Below are positions 44,501-58,700 of a stretch of 64,000 bases of DNA, piece by piece (the stretch's first letter is position 1; each line of letters opens with the position of its first letter). The notes beneath the pieces were generated by a model. It searched no databases. It saw only the letters and a list, made by a program, of their open reading frames with translations, and was not told where the DNA came from. The DNA lies in contig SCFE01000002.1 in assembly GCA_004352715.1 (NCBI GenBank), positions 2,848,644 to 2,912,643 of the forward strand, given 5' to 3'. Both the position numbers and the translations under genes were made by a program. The DNA is from Hofstenia miamia (Eukaryota; Xenacoelomorpha; Acoela).

Positions 44501-47500
44501 GTTTTTAGCGTCTGGTGAGGAGACATGCTTGTCAGATACCCGTCTTTAAGGGTTAATTAATTTTGAATGATGAATTGTATATATCAAACTGAACATACTG
44601 ATGTACACATTAATTGAAATAACACAAAGAATTTACCTTGGAGTTGAAATATTGCGTTTAATTATATCTGCTGTAACATTATTCACAAATTTTAAATACA
44701 TTCGTTCTTCATTCCTAAAAATAACTATAGGAAAGTCATAAAAATAAATGCTTACTGTTCTTCAAGTTTTAGCTTCACAGACTCACGAACATCATCAAGA
44801 ATTCGTTCAGCTCTAAAATTATGACATGTTTCAAAATTCCCATCTTGTATTCATAGTAGTGTATTTATAGCATGCTAATTGTAGATATCAATATTACTTT
44901 ACTATACTCTTAATGTACCTGCAATAGAAAGCAACACATATAATATAAGCAAATTAACCTTAATCTGCCTTTCACTATTTAAAGTACACAACGTTTCTCC
45001 ACATTTATGAAAAATTATCTCCCAGCCTATTAGCAAATTTAAAAATTGTGAAGCGTGGGTAGGTCTAGTGGGGAACATGCTTCAATGAAATGTTGAAAAT
45101 TTCTATTAAAGCGTATTGCTGTGGCTAAAGTTGATGAAAAAAATTGGAATTATTCTTTAAAAATTTTGAAGAAGATTTAAATTCTCGCCGTATTCATGTA
45201 TTTATGAAGTTTTGAGCAGATGGAAGAAACAAAGAACTTGGAGTGTTCTTGATATGTGCAAAGATATCGCAAACCCATTGAGGCGTGCCGTGTGCAAAGC
45301 CAGGGGTCACGGGGACTCTGCTCTATCACGTTGTGCTTTTTGATTGAGCATAGCATCAATAGTTTTTAAGCTATAAGTGTTTAAAAAAAATTTATACAAT
45401 CATGAATTATTTTCAAAAATACCTAGGCTGCTTAAAATTAAGTGTAAGAGAATGATTTCCTAGTGTTCAAAGCGTTACGAGTACGAATATATCAACTTAA
45501 CAACTATAAGCCGCGCTTTGTGTTATTTTTATCGTCCAAGGGGAGCATAGCATTCTAAACATTCTTTGAGATCGAGGAACAATTTTTTGGCGCATAGGAC
45601 TTAACACATCAACTAGCAGCGTTCTTTCAAGGAGGAGAGGCCGCACCACATGATAAATATGTCAATCAGCAATTTCAGTCTTCGTTTCTTTTAATTATAA
45701 AGCCAAGGAATGACCATGTGTAAGATTCATCCATATGCGCAATATTTCAATTGCTGCGCTTGTACACCTTATTAATTTTCGCATACATGTATTGACTCCA
45801 CTAATTCAACGTGCAGCGTATATTACCGATAGTTTTAATAGAAAGCTGTACTAATTAAGAAAACTGAAATTTATAAATTGTTTCTCTCACTTAATATAGT
45901 GCATACTGAAAAGTTCTTGCTAAACAACTTCGAAGAATATTTTCCTTTACAAAATCTCTGATCTATATAAATGGCAAAACTTTGCTATATATATATATAT
46001 ATAAGTGAAACAAAAAATATTTCATGATTTTATAACTTTTCTGTTATCAATACGTGTTTTAGTAATTCAATTTCAAAAATATATTTTTGTAATATATTTT
46101 TCATTGAACGTCCCATAGAAAGGAAGTGAACTTACATATATCTACAAGTCCAGGCATCGCATTCCATTTCATTTGGAAAGTTAATGTGCTTGAAGATTAA
46201 CTGCATTTAAATACTAACAATTAATGAATAGAATTTTTTCATACATTAAACATGAAAACAGGTTGGCAAAAAAACTAGTTGTTAAAATAAAAGGTTGGAA
46301 AAAACAAACTACTGAGAGCTTAAAAGCATAATGCAGTACAAAGAAACAACAGCATCAGTATCCTAGAGAAATTAATTGCAATTAATTCAGTTTTGATACA
46401 CACAAGAACTACCGTTTCAAGAAATACTCAGGGTTGCCGTGGGTATGAGTAAACCCGGCGGGTATAAGTATGAGTATGATTTTCAAGTTTCTCGATGGGA
46501 AACCCACAGAAAAAGTACTTCTTAGAATGTGCCTCTCATTTGTAAAGTACACTACCTAACTCATATAATTTACATGAATGTATTATCTATAATGGTCAGG
46601 AAATACACATATTATTTACACAATATACATTTACGATTCTAACTTTTAATCTCTTCACATTAGCATACATATATGGACTTTCTATTGTCAAACGGGCTTT
46701 TTAAATTTGGAAACGTGTTTAGAGATGGGTTGGACTTTTCCAATACGGGTATGAGGTACCAGGTTTCAAATCTGAGGTTATGGGTTGTCCATGGGTTTGT
46801 TCAGCCAATTGCGGATTCCGTAGGTTTCCTGCGGGATTTCCCACAGTATATTTCTTGTGGGTATGGGATGGGTATGGGTTTCAGAATACCTATGGCAACA
46901 CTGGAAACAATTGAATTTTAAGCACACTAAACATTATATGGAGGAAAAATGAAAACTAAAAAAATTGGGCCAAAAGCATGTAAAATTTAACCTTTCACGA
47001 TGCTCGCGAAGTCTTCTTTGCTGCAATTGTTCAGCAGCCAGAGCATCCAAATACCGTCTTTTGTCCTTATCTTCTTCTATATTCAATCGGGGTACATCTT
47101 CAGCTGAATGTGTTTTGGATCTAAACAAAAATAACGCCCATTTAAAGGTCAGTTCTTTAATATTTAAATAACATAATCAAGGTTATTCCTCAAAAACAGC
47201 AAAAACCAACAACTGCCTTCAATCCTTTAAATAAAATAAATAAATTCATAACTTACAGCATATACATTGAAAATATATATAGAAAGTAGCTATTTGCTTA
47301 GTAACTTCAATTTTCACTTAAATTGTTGGTGTAAAGATTATGGGAAAGTTCAAGGGACAATTATGGGGACAACAGCAGATTTGAGAACAACCCATGTCTT
47401 AATTTTTATTATATCTTCTAGCTAAAGATGTCTCAGTGCACAGCCGTACAAATTTTTTCTGCTTCTAAAAGATTTTGCTAGAGATTTGCAAAAATATGAA

Positions 47501-50500
47501 CAGATTTGCACATTTGGCTAAGTAGCATGCACTAGAGAATCAGTAATGACATTAATTTCTCAACTATACTACCTTTCTAATTCAAATACATTTTCTTTTT
47601 TATGCATTGGAACTTTTTCAACAAGTGCTGATGATCTTTGAAGTATTCGAGGCGTGAAGGGTCGATCGGGCTGCGTGAAAGACTCTGAATGATACTGCAA
47701 AACATCGTAACTTGGCTTAGAAGGTATTACAGGAGTATAAGAATTATGGAACGGCTTCTAAAAATACATTCCTCAATGTACTAGAAAGCATCCAACAAAA
47801 TCAAAATATTTAATATGCATGATTTTCGAAACGAAATTTTGAAAAAATATATATTGACAAACGTTAGTGTTACGGTCAAAATATGCCTGTCAAGCTTTAC
47901 ATCAGGTGAAAATTTTTTCTAATCAATATGATTCATTTAAAATTGAATATTGTGCCCTTCTCAAACAGCATAAAATTGTATCTAGTTTTAAAGATAGGCA
48001 GTCCAAAAGGCCAGTATCAATTAGAACAATAGCTAAATACAAAAGGACTGTTTCTAGCGAACGATTTATTAACTCACTCACTTTGACAAACAGTGTATGG
48101 AAAAACCTATTTAACTGATCTGTAAACAAAACGAGTTGATACTTTTGTTCAAGAAGAAAATTCATGAGATGTAAAGAATTTATAATTTTCCTGTTGACAA
48201 GTTGTTTATTGGAAACATCGCATAACGTATTAATTCGCTTTTAACTAGGTGACACAAGTTCCCTTTTTATGGATTGGTATCGCAATGCAGACGGGCTCAC
48301 ACGTTCCATAAAATGCAGAGAGGTGACACACAATCCATTTTAATGAAAACCGTACCCTGTCAGAAGTAGCAGTTGCTATTGCAATTCATTTGTAATTGCC
48401 GTCACATGCATTTGACCAGGGGTCGGCAACCTTTTGCTAGTCACGGGCCAAATGTCGAGTGTACAACTCTTTGGCGGGCCGGAATTTTCATTAATAATAT
48501 AATTCAGACTCACTTCAGTATATTACACTACATTGCTACAATCTCAATCATAACTATCATAAAAAGAGCAAAATATATGTATTCACACTTCAACAACACA
48601 ACATTAATGTGACACTTGATGCTGCTTGCTTTGTGAAAGTTTTTCAACATCTGGTGACAAGTCAGATGAAGCAAGATTCAGAACATTTTGTAAATGAGCG
48701 TCGGAAATGCGTGATCGTAGCTTGCTTTTCGTAAATTTCATTGTTGAAAACATTTGTTCACATGTGTATGTGCTACACAAAAATCGATGCAATTTCGTTT
48801 GCATTGTTGATCAAGCTGGGATAAAGACCACTTTCAAGAAGGTACTTTTTGTAAAAGTAATCAGCGATATGTCCTTATGATGAAATTTTGCCTTCAATTC
48901 GTCACTGCTTTGTATTTCAATAAGGTCCATTTGAAATCTTTCGGGAATGGTATTGAAGTCCACATCAAACGGAGTACTGAATAGTCTGAATTTATTTTGT
49001 AGAGAACGAAGGTCGGAAAAGCGTGAGGAAAATTCAGTAATTAAATCAAACAGTCTTTCACGAAATCAGTGAAAGGTTTCATGTTTTTTGCAATTAATTT
49101 GGCGACGTCATGGCTTGCCTGGGTGTTTTTTTCCTGAATCAGTGTTTTGCTTTTGAAATATACTACACTGATTTTCTAAGCAGAGTTTAAGACGGTAAAT
49201 GTTGTCTTTTCTCGTTTGGCCTCTGTACTCCGAAAACTTCGAATGCTTTGTCTCATAATGACGCTTGATATTAAATTTCTTGTTTACAGCAACAGACTGA
49301 TTGCAAATTAAGCAAGTGGGCTTACCAAAGTGTAATATGGAGAAGTACTTCTCTGTCCATTCTTCATTAAAACTTCGGCACTATTCATCAACCTTTCGAC
49401 GTTTTGCTAACATTCTAACCTAAATTATAATAAAAAAGTTTAAGTTAAAGCTCTAGACAACAAACAATCTCGTACTAGACAGACAGACTATACTCTAGTC
49501 TACCAACAATCTCGTACTAGTCTACTGCTTTCGCACCAGTTTTATGGCGTGTAACAATATGACAAGTTTTTTCAAACAGTGCTAACACTGCAGTTTGAAA
49601 CTCAATAAGAAACGGCGGGCCGTATTCTTGTAAAAACTAATTAATATGTCTCGGGCCGGACGATTTCGCATGGCGGGGTGGATCCGGCCCGCGGGCAGTA
49701 GGTTGCTGACCCTTGCACTTGACAATTACTACAACACTTATTCATGTCTTTATCCAAACACAAGTCTGTTGCATAAATTTTGCTGGGTGCTGCTTCCCAA
49801 CAAGCAAATAAATCAAAATGCATTAAACGTACATCTTATAAACAGGAATGGATATCAAACAGAGATGTTCAATGTGCGTTTGCTACAATTTATAAAGAAC
49901 TATAATTATCAGATACACACAATTTTAGCCTTTTTGCCGAATGGATAGTATAAGGATGCAAAATTTCTTGGACATCATAGCAAATTACATCATTAAAAAA
50001 GACACTACAATGGGTTAAGCATCTCACCTACAAACAGACTTATTGTTACTCTTAGATTATCGGCAACAGAGGAAAGCTATTCAAGTCTAATTTCAGTTTA
50101 GAATTGGCAGGTCTACACTTAGTCAAATTATTCCAGATACATGTCAGGCTATTTATAAAGCTCTTTTAGACAACAATTACATCAAAGTAAATATATTCGA
50201 TACTATAATACATGCGCATTACAAATTTGAATGTCCTTATTCATCTTCATAATTGCAACTTCTTGAGAATAAGTGTTTTGTTGCTGGACTGTAACTGGAA
50301 ATGCCAAAAGGCAATGCTTGTGGCTGAGGCTGAGACATCATCGGTGAAATTGGAGGAGAGCTCATTGATGATGCTAAATATTATTTGTTAAACGCTTGAC
50401 GATTTTACATAAGTAGGGCAGTTAGATATGGAACCAAAAGATAGGTAATTGTGACCACTGATAAGGTTAAGAGTGACCGCGTTGTGACGTTATATAATTA

Positions 50501-53500
50501 AAAAGAAAATTTAAATTTCGAAACTTTATTGATTTTTGCTAATTGTAATGTTGAAAAATATAAAATTTAAATTTTTAAAAATTAAAATTCAAAAGTTTGA
50601 AAAGTTTTCACAATTGTGAGCAATGTTTTAGTGTAAACAACAGTGCATTCGAAGAAATTCGTAAGTCTGAAATGTTCTGATATTTTATACGTTATATTCA
50701 TAGTAGTTGAAATTAAAATGAAAGTGCATATTAAACAATTTTTTACTATTTGTTTTAGCGATCACTGCAAAATCATATCATATCTTTTCGATTTCCAGTT
50801 GGGCTGTTCTAGTAAGCATAAATGGCATAAATGGCAAAACTCTCAAAGCTACATGTATCTTTGGATTTCAGGTTTTCATAATTCATTGGCTGCTAATATC
50901 ATGACTTCTTTTATTTCATTTCCTTCATTACGAGGCTTCTCAGAAGTTGAATGAAAACGCTTCAAACACTTTTCTTAACATAGTATATTATATGATCTTC
51001 ACATATTTAGGGAATAAAAACCTCTCAGGAGTGTTCGATCATAGCAAAAGATGTTAAAAATCGATTGATTTTCCCAAACTGTGTGTAATTATGCCGTCTA
51101 TCAAGAGTGGAAGCTATGTTATAACTACAAAAGTAATTTTAGCATTGTGTTATTAGATGTTGCGGATGCAAAATGCAGAATTCTATATGCAGACAGTGGT
51201 TTTAATGGTCGAACTAAATGATGGAGGTGTGTTTCGTAATTCTAAATTTGGACAGTTACTAGAAGACGAGAATTTGGATATTCCCAAGAATGATCCTTTG
51301 TCAGGTCGTTTCGTACGTGATTGTCGGAGATGGCGCACTTCCTCTTAATTCAACTTTATTCAAACCATTTGCTACACGTGGAAATTATTTTCAACTATAG
51401 ACTTAGTAATGAGAGAAATATTGTAGAAGATTCTTTTGGCATATTAGCGTCAGAATTTCGCATTTTTTTACAACTCTGCAATTAGCTCCAGATATATCCG
51501 AAATAGTTGTTTTAGCGAGTGTTCCATTGCACCATTATTTATTGGAAGGAGATGATGGATGAGCTAATTTCAATGAAAATTTACAAGAAAATAATAATGA
51601 TCCTTCTTTTATTGACCTTGAACTCACGCCATCTCTAAATGCTAGACAACGTTCCAAACATGTTAGAGAGGAGTTTACCGATTATTTTCTACAAATGGTT
51701 AAGTAAATTGCAAATGCGCAACGTGCAATTTTTAAATTTTGTATAACTGCAAGGTAAGAAACAACCAATGCTTGTAAAATCCCATGCTCTTTAAAAAGAG
51801 TAAATATAAATGTAATGAATGCAAAAATTCAATAATAAAAAGTACATGTAGTTGGAACTTTTGCGTTATCTATTCCCCACACCACTAAAACTTGAATTGA
51901 AATAGTGAAATAGACATAAATTTTTAAAATGCCTTAATGGTTTTTACTCTTCATTAATTATTTTGTCCTCAACAATATTTCATTTTTTATGTAAGGATGA
52001 GTTCCGCTAAAAAGAACAAACATCCATAGTGCTTAACCTATGGATACCCGTGCCGTGGCTCCTGAACACCCGTAGATTAAATTTACAACAACTAAGGTAT
52101 GAATGACTAAATACTAACACAATTAACAAAACTACAAAACAGAACCCTTCGGTTGGCTGTGATGAGGTTGGTAGCACATAAAATAATCTAGAATTGATAT
52201 TTGAATAGAACTTTTTATACTAAAAATTTATTTGCAACATTAAGATGTACTAAGGAAAATATAAACATGCATGTAGAAATTATAGTCAATATTTTCTAAT
52301 CATAAAAAGCCTATTGAAATGTGAAGTGAGAAGACATCTAAACTTTAAGATATTTTGAAAATGCATTGAAGTATTCAGAAACAAAATAATATAACAAATA
52401 TAAAACGGTTAATTTCTTGGCATGCTCGTTTTGCGTTATGCTATTGTTTTACACGTTTTTATTCTTTATCCATACCCGACCGTGCCATTAACATTGGCAC
52501 CTTATCCTTCCTGCCCCTCCTTGAGGGAAGGGGGGGGCCCGACCAACCGTCTCCTTGGCTACGCCCTTGATGGCTAGTAACGTACAAATAAGACATTGTT
52601 GGAAATTCATTATATTACATTGAACTTGATATAATACATGTAGTGTTTCAGAGAAGGACCAAACTTTCAATGACTGGTAACAATATGGAATTAGAAAACA
52701 TCCAGCCCTTTTCTCAGCAAAAANNNNNNNNNNNNNNNNNNNNNATATTACATTGAACTTGATATAATACATGTAGTGTTTCAGAGAAGGACCAAACTTT
52801 CAATGACTGGTAACAATATGGAATTAGAAAACATCCAGCCCTTTTCTCAGCAAAAATAGTTTTTGTAAAATGTAAAGACATGTTTACTATCAATCAATTT
52901 TAGGAAACTGGTTTGTTTAGTTTCCAATTAAAATATAATGCAATTAATATGTTAAACGTTATAATTTTTGTGTTGAGAAATAATCTCATTCTTGCGTTTT
53001 GTATATATTTGTGTTGGGTAGAGAAAATGCAAAAAATTCAAATAATTATTAGTATTATCCTTAAATTGAAGCCCAAATAATATTAGAGACAAAAATTGAT
53101 TTTGCAAACAAAAAATGTATTTGAGTAGTCTTATGCTTACATGTATATGTAAGAAATGCAGAATCACATTGTATTGCTTTCTGTAAAAAATAGGTTTGTC
53201 AATTGGTGGACCTTAAGGTCATAGTTAGAGTGAATAAAATAAATTTGGGTTATAATAACACGTGAGCAAGACATACCGTTATATTTTCTGCATTGGAAAC
53301 AGATTTTCTTGGCTGTACGACATCTAAAAATTCCAATTCTTGGAAATGAGATCAGTCTGATTCATATAGTTCGTCCAATTCCGCTCCAAATTGTGCAGAA
53401 TTCCTATTTTTTTCACGGCTTGCTTTGAGTAGCATGATCTTAGGTAGTTAATTCATTTCAAAATTTGATTTTCTATGAAAAAAGTGATATAATATTAGGA

Positions 53501-55697
53501 TTAATACTTTTTATATGTCTGGAAGATTGGTTATTCCAAGCAGTCGGTTAGGTTTGTTACAATAATTTGCATTCCTTAAATCCCACAAGAATTTGTGTTT
53601 CCGATACTCATTAATAAATGCACTTGTTTCACCCTGACAACACTGTTGAAATGAAGAAAATAAATTACGATTCATGTTGTTTGACGGCGCTCCTTTGATT
53701 TATTATTTCCATCCCTACACGAATTGCTACTAATTTCAAATGGTCACACGGTCAATTTTCCGCATTGGTACCACTATTTCGCATCGCTATTCTGAAAGAA
53801 AACGATTGTGTGCACCCCTGTGAATAACAGTCGCAATGCATTTAATGGAACGTGTGACACCCGTCTGCATAGCAATTCAGGGAAGGTGTGAAATCTGTGC
53901 TATATGTGTAATTGAATTTTTGAACGGCTAAGATCCCAAGCTTCAATAAAAAAGATATTAAACATCTAAAAAGCAATAATAAAAGTTACTCGAAAAGCTA
54001 GAGCGGTGTTTCTATTACAATAAACCATTTGCCAACAGAGAAATTAATCCATTTTTGGAATTGAAAAATTGTGAAACTCAAAATAAAATAATCAGATTAG
54101 TTTCTTAACTATGTAAACAATAATGCTTAAAATCATGTCTATTCCTGTTTTTTGCCAATGTTAAGCATGTGTGTATTCCACCAGCACATTTCAAAATTTA
54201 ACAATCAATGACTGATTTTATTGATTTGCACCTGCGCATTCCCACGCCTAATTTTTTCTTGTTAATCTTTGTACATTAAAATTTAAATATTTAGAAATTT
54301 TATAAATTGTTGCATAATTTTAAGGAGGTTAAATTTTATTCATATTTTAATATTGAAACATGGAGCTCGACAAAATTTCTCTGCTGTCCAGCTTCTCATC
54401 TAGATCTCTTAAAGACTCTTATTCTTTACTGCATTACCTTGCTTGAAATGGAACCTTCTTTCCGCTCACTCGGATCTGGAGGAAAGCTGTTCTCTTCAAT
54501 TCTTATTTTGCCTCGAATTTCTCTGATCCTGTCTCTCTGTCCTGGTCCAAGTGCCACCTCCCATCTGATTCGCCTATGTGACATCGTCTTCAACGCCCAT
54601 GATATCCCCGTCATGCTTAAGTCCTGCAAGTTGTTTGGTCCTTGCTATCCTGACAGCGTTTCATCCTTTGTAATTCACGAAACTCCATCAACTCTTTACA
54701 TCCAGCCTTGCTGGAAAACATCTTGGATCTCTCCGCTGTTAAAATCCAATCACTTCATACCGTCCAATAGCTATTCCTTCTCGGCAGTCAATCATATTTG
54801 AGTGTCTTGTCTTTCGTTACTTGTTCCCTAAAATTCGTCACCTCATCTCCTTTTCTCAGCATGGTAGCTTTCCGGGCCATTCTACCATCATAAATTGCTC
54901 ACTCTGATTGAAAACAGCTATTCTACTCTGATCGTAATGATCCTGATTGCATTATCTTTCTTGACATTTCTAAAGCTTTTGATTGGCTCCATCATTCTAA
55001 TCTTCTTGACAAATTAACTTTACTTGGATTTGATGTTGATTTCATCGAAATTTTCCAGTCTTACCTCTCCAATGGTAAATAGAGTGTCAAAATCAACTCG
55101 TCTATTTTGCCCTTGTTACGAGTGGTGATCCTCAAAGTTCTGTGATTGCTGTTGTCTTATTCCACATTGCCTCCCCGACCTCCCTTAGTCTGTCCTTTAT
55201 TCATCATGTTTGCTGCACATCGATATCACTGTGATTTTCAACTTCGGTAGTTCTTTTGTCTCCAATATTACCTCTGATCTTGAGCTTTTGAGTACTTTAT
55301 CTTCTGTTAAACATCTTGATTTTAGCTCGCTCGTACAAATGCACCTTGATACGTTTGATTTCATAATGTTCTCTAATTCCTGGACCACTTACTCTGAAGG
55401 TGTTATCACAATCTCCGTTCGTCGTCCTAACAAACATCGCACCGTTCTCTCGTTCTTCAATCGTGCTTGTGCTGCTGCTAATTACTATCAACCCTCCATC
55501 GACCATTGGTTTTTTCTCCTCGACGAGCTTCAAGAATTACTTGACGTCTTTCCTCTTTGCAGAGCAGTGCTCCCATTTCGCCAACTCTTCCACCTACTTC
55601 TACTTTATCTCCTGTGACTGTCCTCACTGCCGTAGAATTTGACTTGTTTTATATTTTTGTAGTGTTTGCCTTCAGCGGCTAATAAAGTCCTTCATTA

Positions 55698-55729
<32 letters not shown>

Positions 55730-58700
55730 GGGGTTTTTCGCAAAATATTCTTACTATACATGAAGTAGTGGATTTACTAGACAATGGAAGCTGATGATGA
55801 TTGTGGGATAGTAGTCTTACTACCATTAAATCAAGGAAATGCAACAGATAAAGAAAATGACGATGAAAATTTGGAGGATCCTCAATGGATGATTCAAGAT
55901 GCTGGTTGCCAGCTAAAGATTTTTCCGAAAATATCAGCCAAAACGAAACTGCTCAGTTGAAGAAAAAACCGAAAATTGCCAAAACAGTAAAAAACATTTA
56001 AACATTAAAATGCTAAGCAATGAGTTCTCGACTGTGAGCTACAAACAGTTGAAGAAAAAATCGAGAGCTATGTACTCTGTCGCCATATGACTTGTTCAAA
56101 AAGTTCCATTTTCTCAATATATTTGAGAGAAATTTTATTCAATTTAAAGTGGTTTCAAAGATGAGCAAATGATAACAAATTATGGACAACCACAACAACT
56201 CACCCTTGAAGCTTTAGCCGCGTCAAATTACCACTAAGAACAGCTAATCTCAAATGGGCTCACGATTCAAGGCAAGTCCTCGGTAGTTTCGTTTGAGTGC
56301 ACCAACTGTCTACCCACTTGTCTCCAGGTCAATTTCTAACATTATTGCACTTCATCCATTTGTTAATTCCAGCAATCCAAAGGTTGTTGAACAGATTAGC
56401 AACTCACAATCACACTATCCATTGGCGGGATAGACAAGAGCATATGTTGCTCAGAAACTTCTTCCCAAGTTTATCACAAACTCTACTTAGAAAACAGAAA
56501 AACAGATAAGAAATATCTTACCAAACTCGCATCCTACTCCTTGTCCAGCATTACGATTGCTCCAGTTTGGCATTCCAAGCTGAACAAGCAGTCCAAGAAA
56601 AAGTCTACTGGTAAAACCAAGAATGACAGATTCAAAATTTTGGCTTCTATTGGATTTCACTCTTCCTTTAGAAGATACATTGTTCTTCAGCATAGTAAGC
56701 CCTGGAGATTTTCCATGCCACAATGCCACGTCTACCAAATTTTCCCTTTCGACGATAGTGACATTCTCGTTCCAGACTTCTCGTTCACTGAGGAAATTCC
56801 CGCTTCGACTCTCATAGCACAAACTGATGCACTTCTTTTGTAGACGCCGCTTGATTCTCTTACCTTCCTGATGATAATTTGCAATACTATTGATCGATCT
56901 CAACTTTTTCCAACATTTTAATGATTTGCTTATAATTTGCCTGATTCCCACAACAAAATTTTTTGGACTACTATGCACGCCCTAATGGACTCCAGAAAGT
57001 TTTTAACTTCAGGCTACTGGCTCAGTATCTAGTTCGCAAATGAATCTTGGTAGATTAAGAGAAAGAGAAGCAGGACGATAAGCTGCAACAAAATGTTGAA
57101 CCTCTTGAACACAATGATCAGATTGATTTTCATGTTGGTTTATCAGATGGTCCTGTTATGTTAGATCTTTTTGTTCTACTTAATTACACTTTTCCATGTG
57201 TCAATGTCAACTGGGATGGACTACCATGACTAAAATAACACTACTCTGTCTCTCCTAGAATTAACGCAACCCATGAAATGAATATATATATATATATTGG
57301 TGAAACCAAAAAACATTTGAAGACACGAATTCATTCTCTATGGACACTTACAATCCGAAATTTATATGCACTCAAAAATACATAAAGCATCAACATCTGA
57401 CTTTAATATTTTAATGAAACACAAATGCACCAAGACCGCAGAATCAATTTATATTAAGGAAGAAAAACCTAATTTAAATACAAAATGTCATCATACTCTT
57501 CACTTATTTTAGTTTAATTAATGATTTGTAAATTTATATTTTTACCACCAAATAATTTTTGTTTTTGACTGACGATGGTACAGTAAGTACCGAAAAGTAT
57601 TCTCAGTTAAAATTTTCGTTGTTTTTTCATAAAATTATAAAGAAGCTTAGTATTCAAGCAACAAATATATATATATATATATAGCCTTTCCACGATATCA
57701 TTAATTCAGGGCTAAGAAGCCTTGGTCTTTTGCACTCACTAAGTCTCATTTACAAGTTTATGCCTTATAACAAGCTGATATCATCACTCAAGCTCAAGTC
57801 ATATTTAGTGATTTGCGGTTCCCAAGTCACAATATAAATTTCTATTAGTAATAGGCTTTTCATCAGTCACAGTTGCCTCTTTAATTTCGAAATTATATTT
57901 TCCACGTTTGCCAAAAGAGATTCGTATACATCAACCTCCACCTCCATGTAATGATTTCATTCCCAATATCTTGGCACAATTAAAAAATTGACGTTTTTGT
58001 TGAGTGCACAAACAATATAGTCTTAGTTCATAATTTATTTTTTATTAATAGACATGTAGATTCATTTTTAAGTGGAGAAGTCAATTCACCCACTTGTAAA
58101 GAAACTTTATATTCTAATGTTATAATATCGATATTCCTCAAGCTCAGTTATCTCTTACGGACACTTATTATCGCCTCTAACTTTGACAAAGGAACAACAA
58201 TGGCCCACAACACGGTCTATAGTAAAACAAATATATTTTTGGAAAACTGATCAAGATTTTAATTATTGAAGTTACCTCATTATCTTACATGGTCAAAACA
58301 TTCTACCACACAGATTTGTCATTCAGATACATCATTGGAAGGACTAGGTATAGTTTTGATATAGGAATCCCACCCCAAGTCTCAATAAATTAAAGTATAT
58401 ATGATTTGTTTATGCAATTATAATTAGGATTATTCATTATTCGTTACATTGCTTTACTTGAAAATCTTTACACTGGTTTTAAGAATGCTATACATATCAT
58501 AGAAAGTTGATGGAATTAAGAAAGAAACATTTATGACATAGCAAAATATTAATTTGATTATGTTTTAGATATTTCTTAAATCTTAAATCTTTCTGTGAAC
58601 GACCACTTAAATTGAGCAATGGTAGCCTAAATACACAAGGTTCTTTAGTGAAAATAAATTAAGCAACACCAGTTTCTTAATATTTCACAATGTAAGCAAT

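Noticed and set aside
45177-45359. 60-codon frame with Cys/Arg residues on -
   Set aside because: No recognisable domain, no splice or start support; possibly part of an old transposon.
46673-46921. 82-codon frame on +
   Set aside because: Lies over a hAT-like MITE with GGGTATGGGT repeats; composition comes from the repeat.
50230-50373. Segment considered as a SPATA7-like exon
   Set aside because: Exons at 53277-53323 and 47573-47757 join directly in phase 0; including this segment would give an immediate TGA or a premature TAA. Kept only as an exon-like element.
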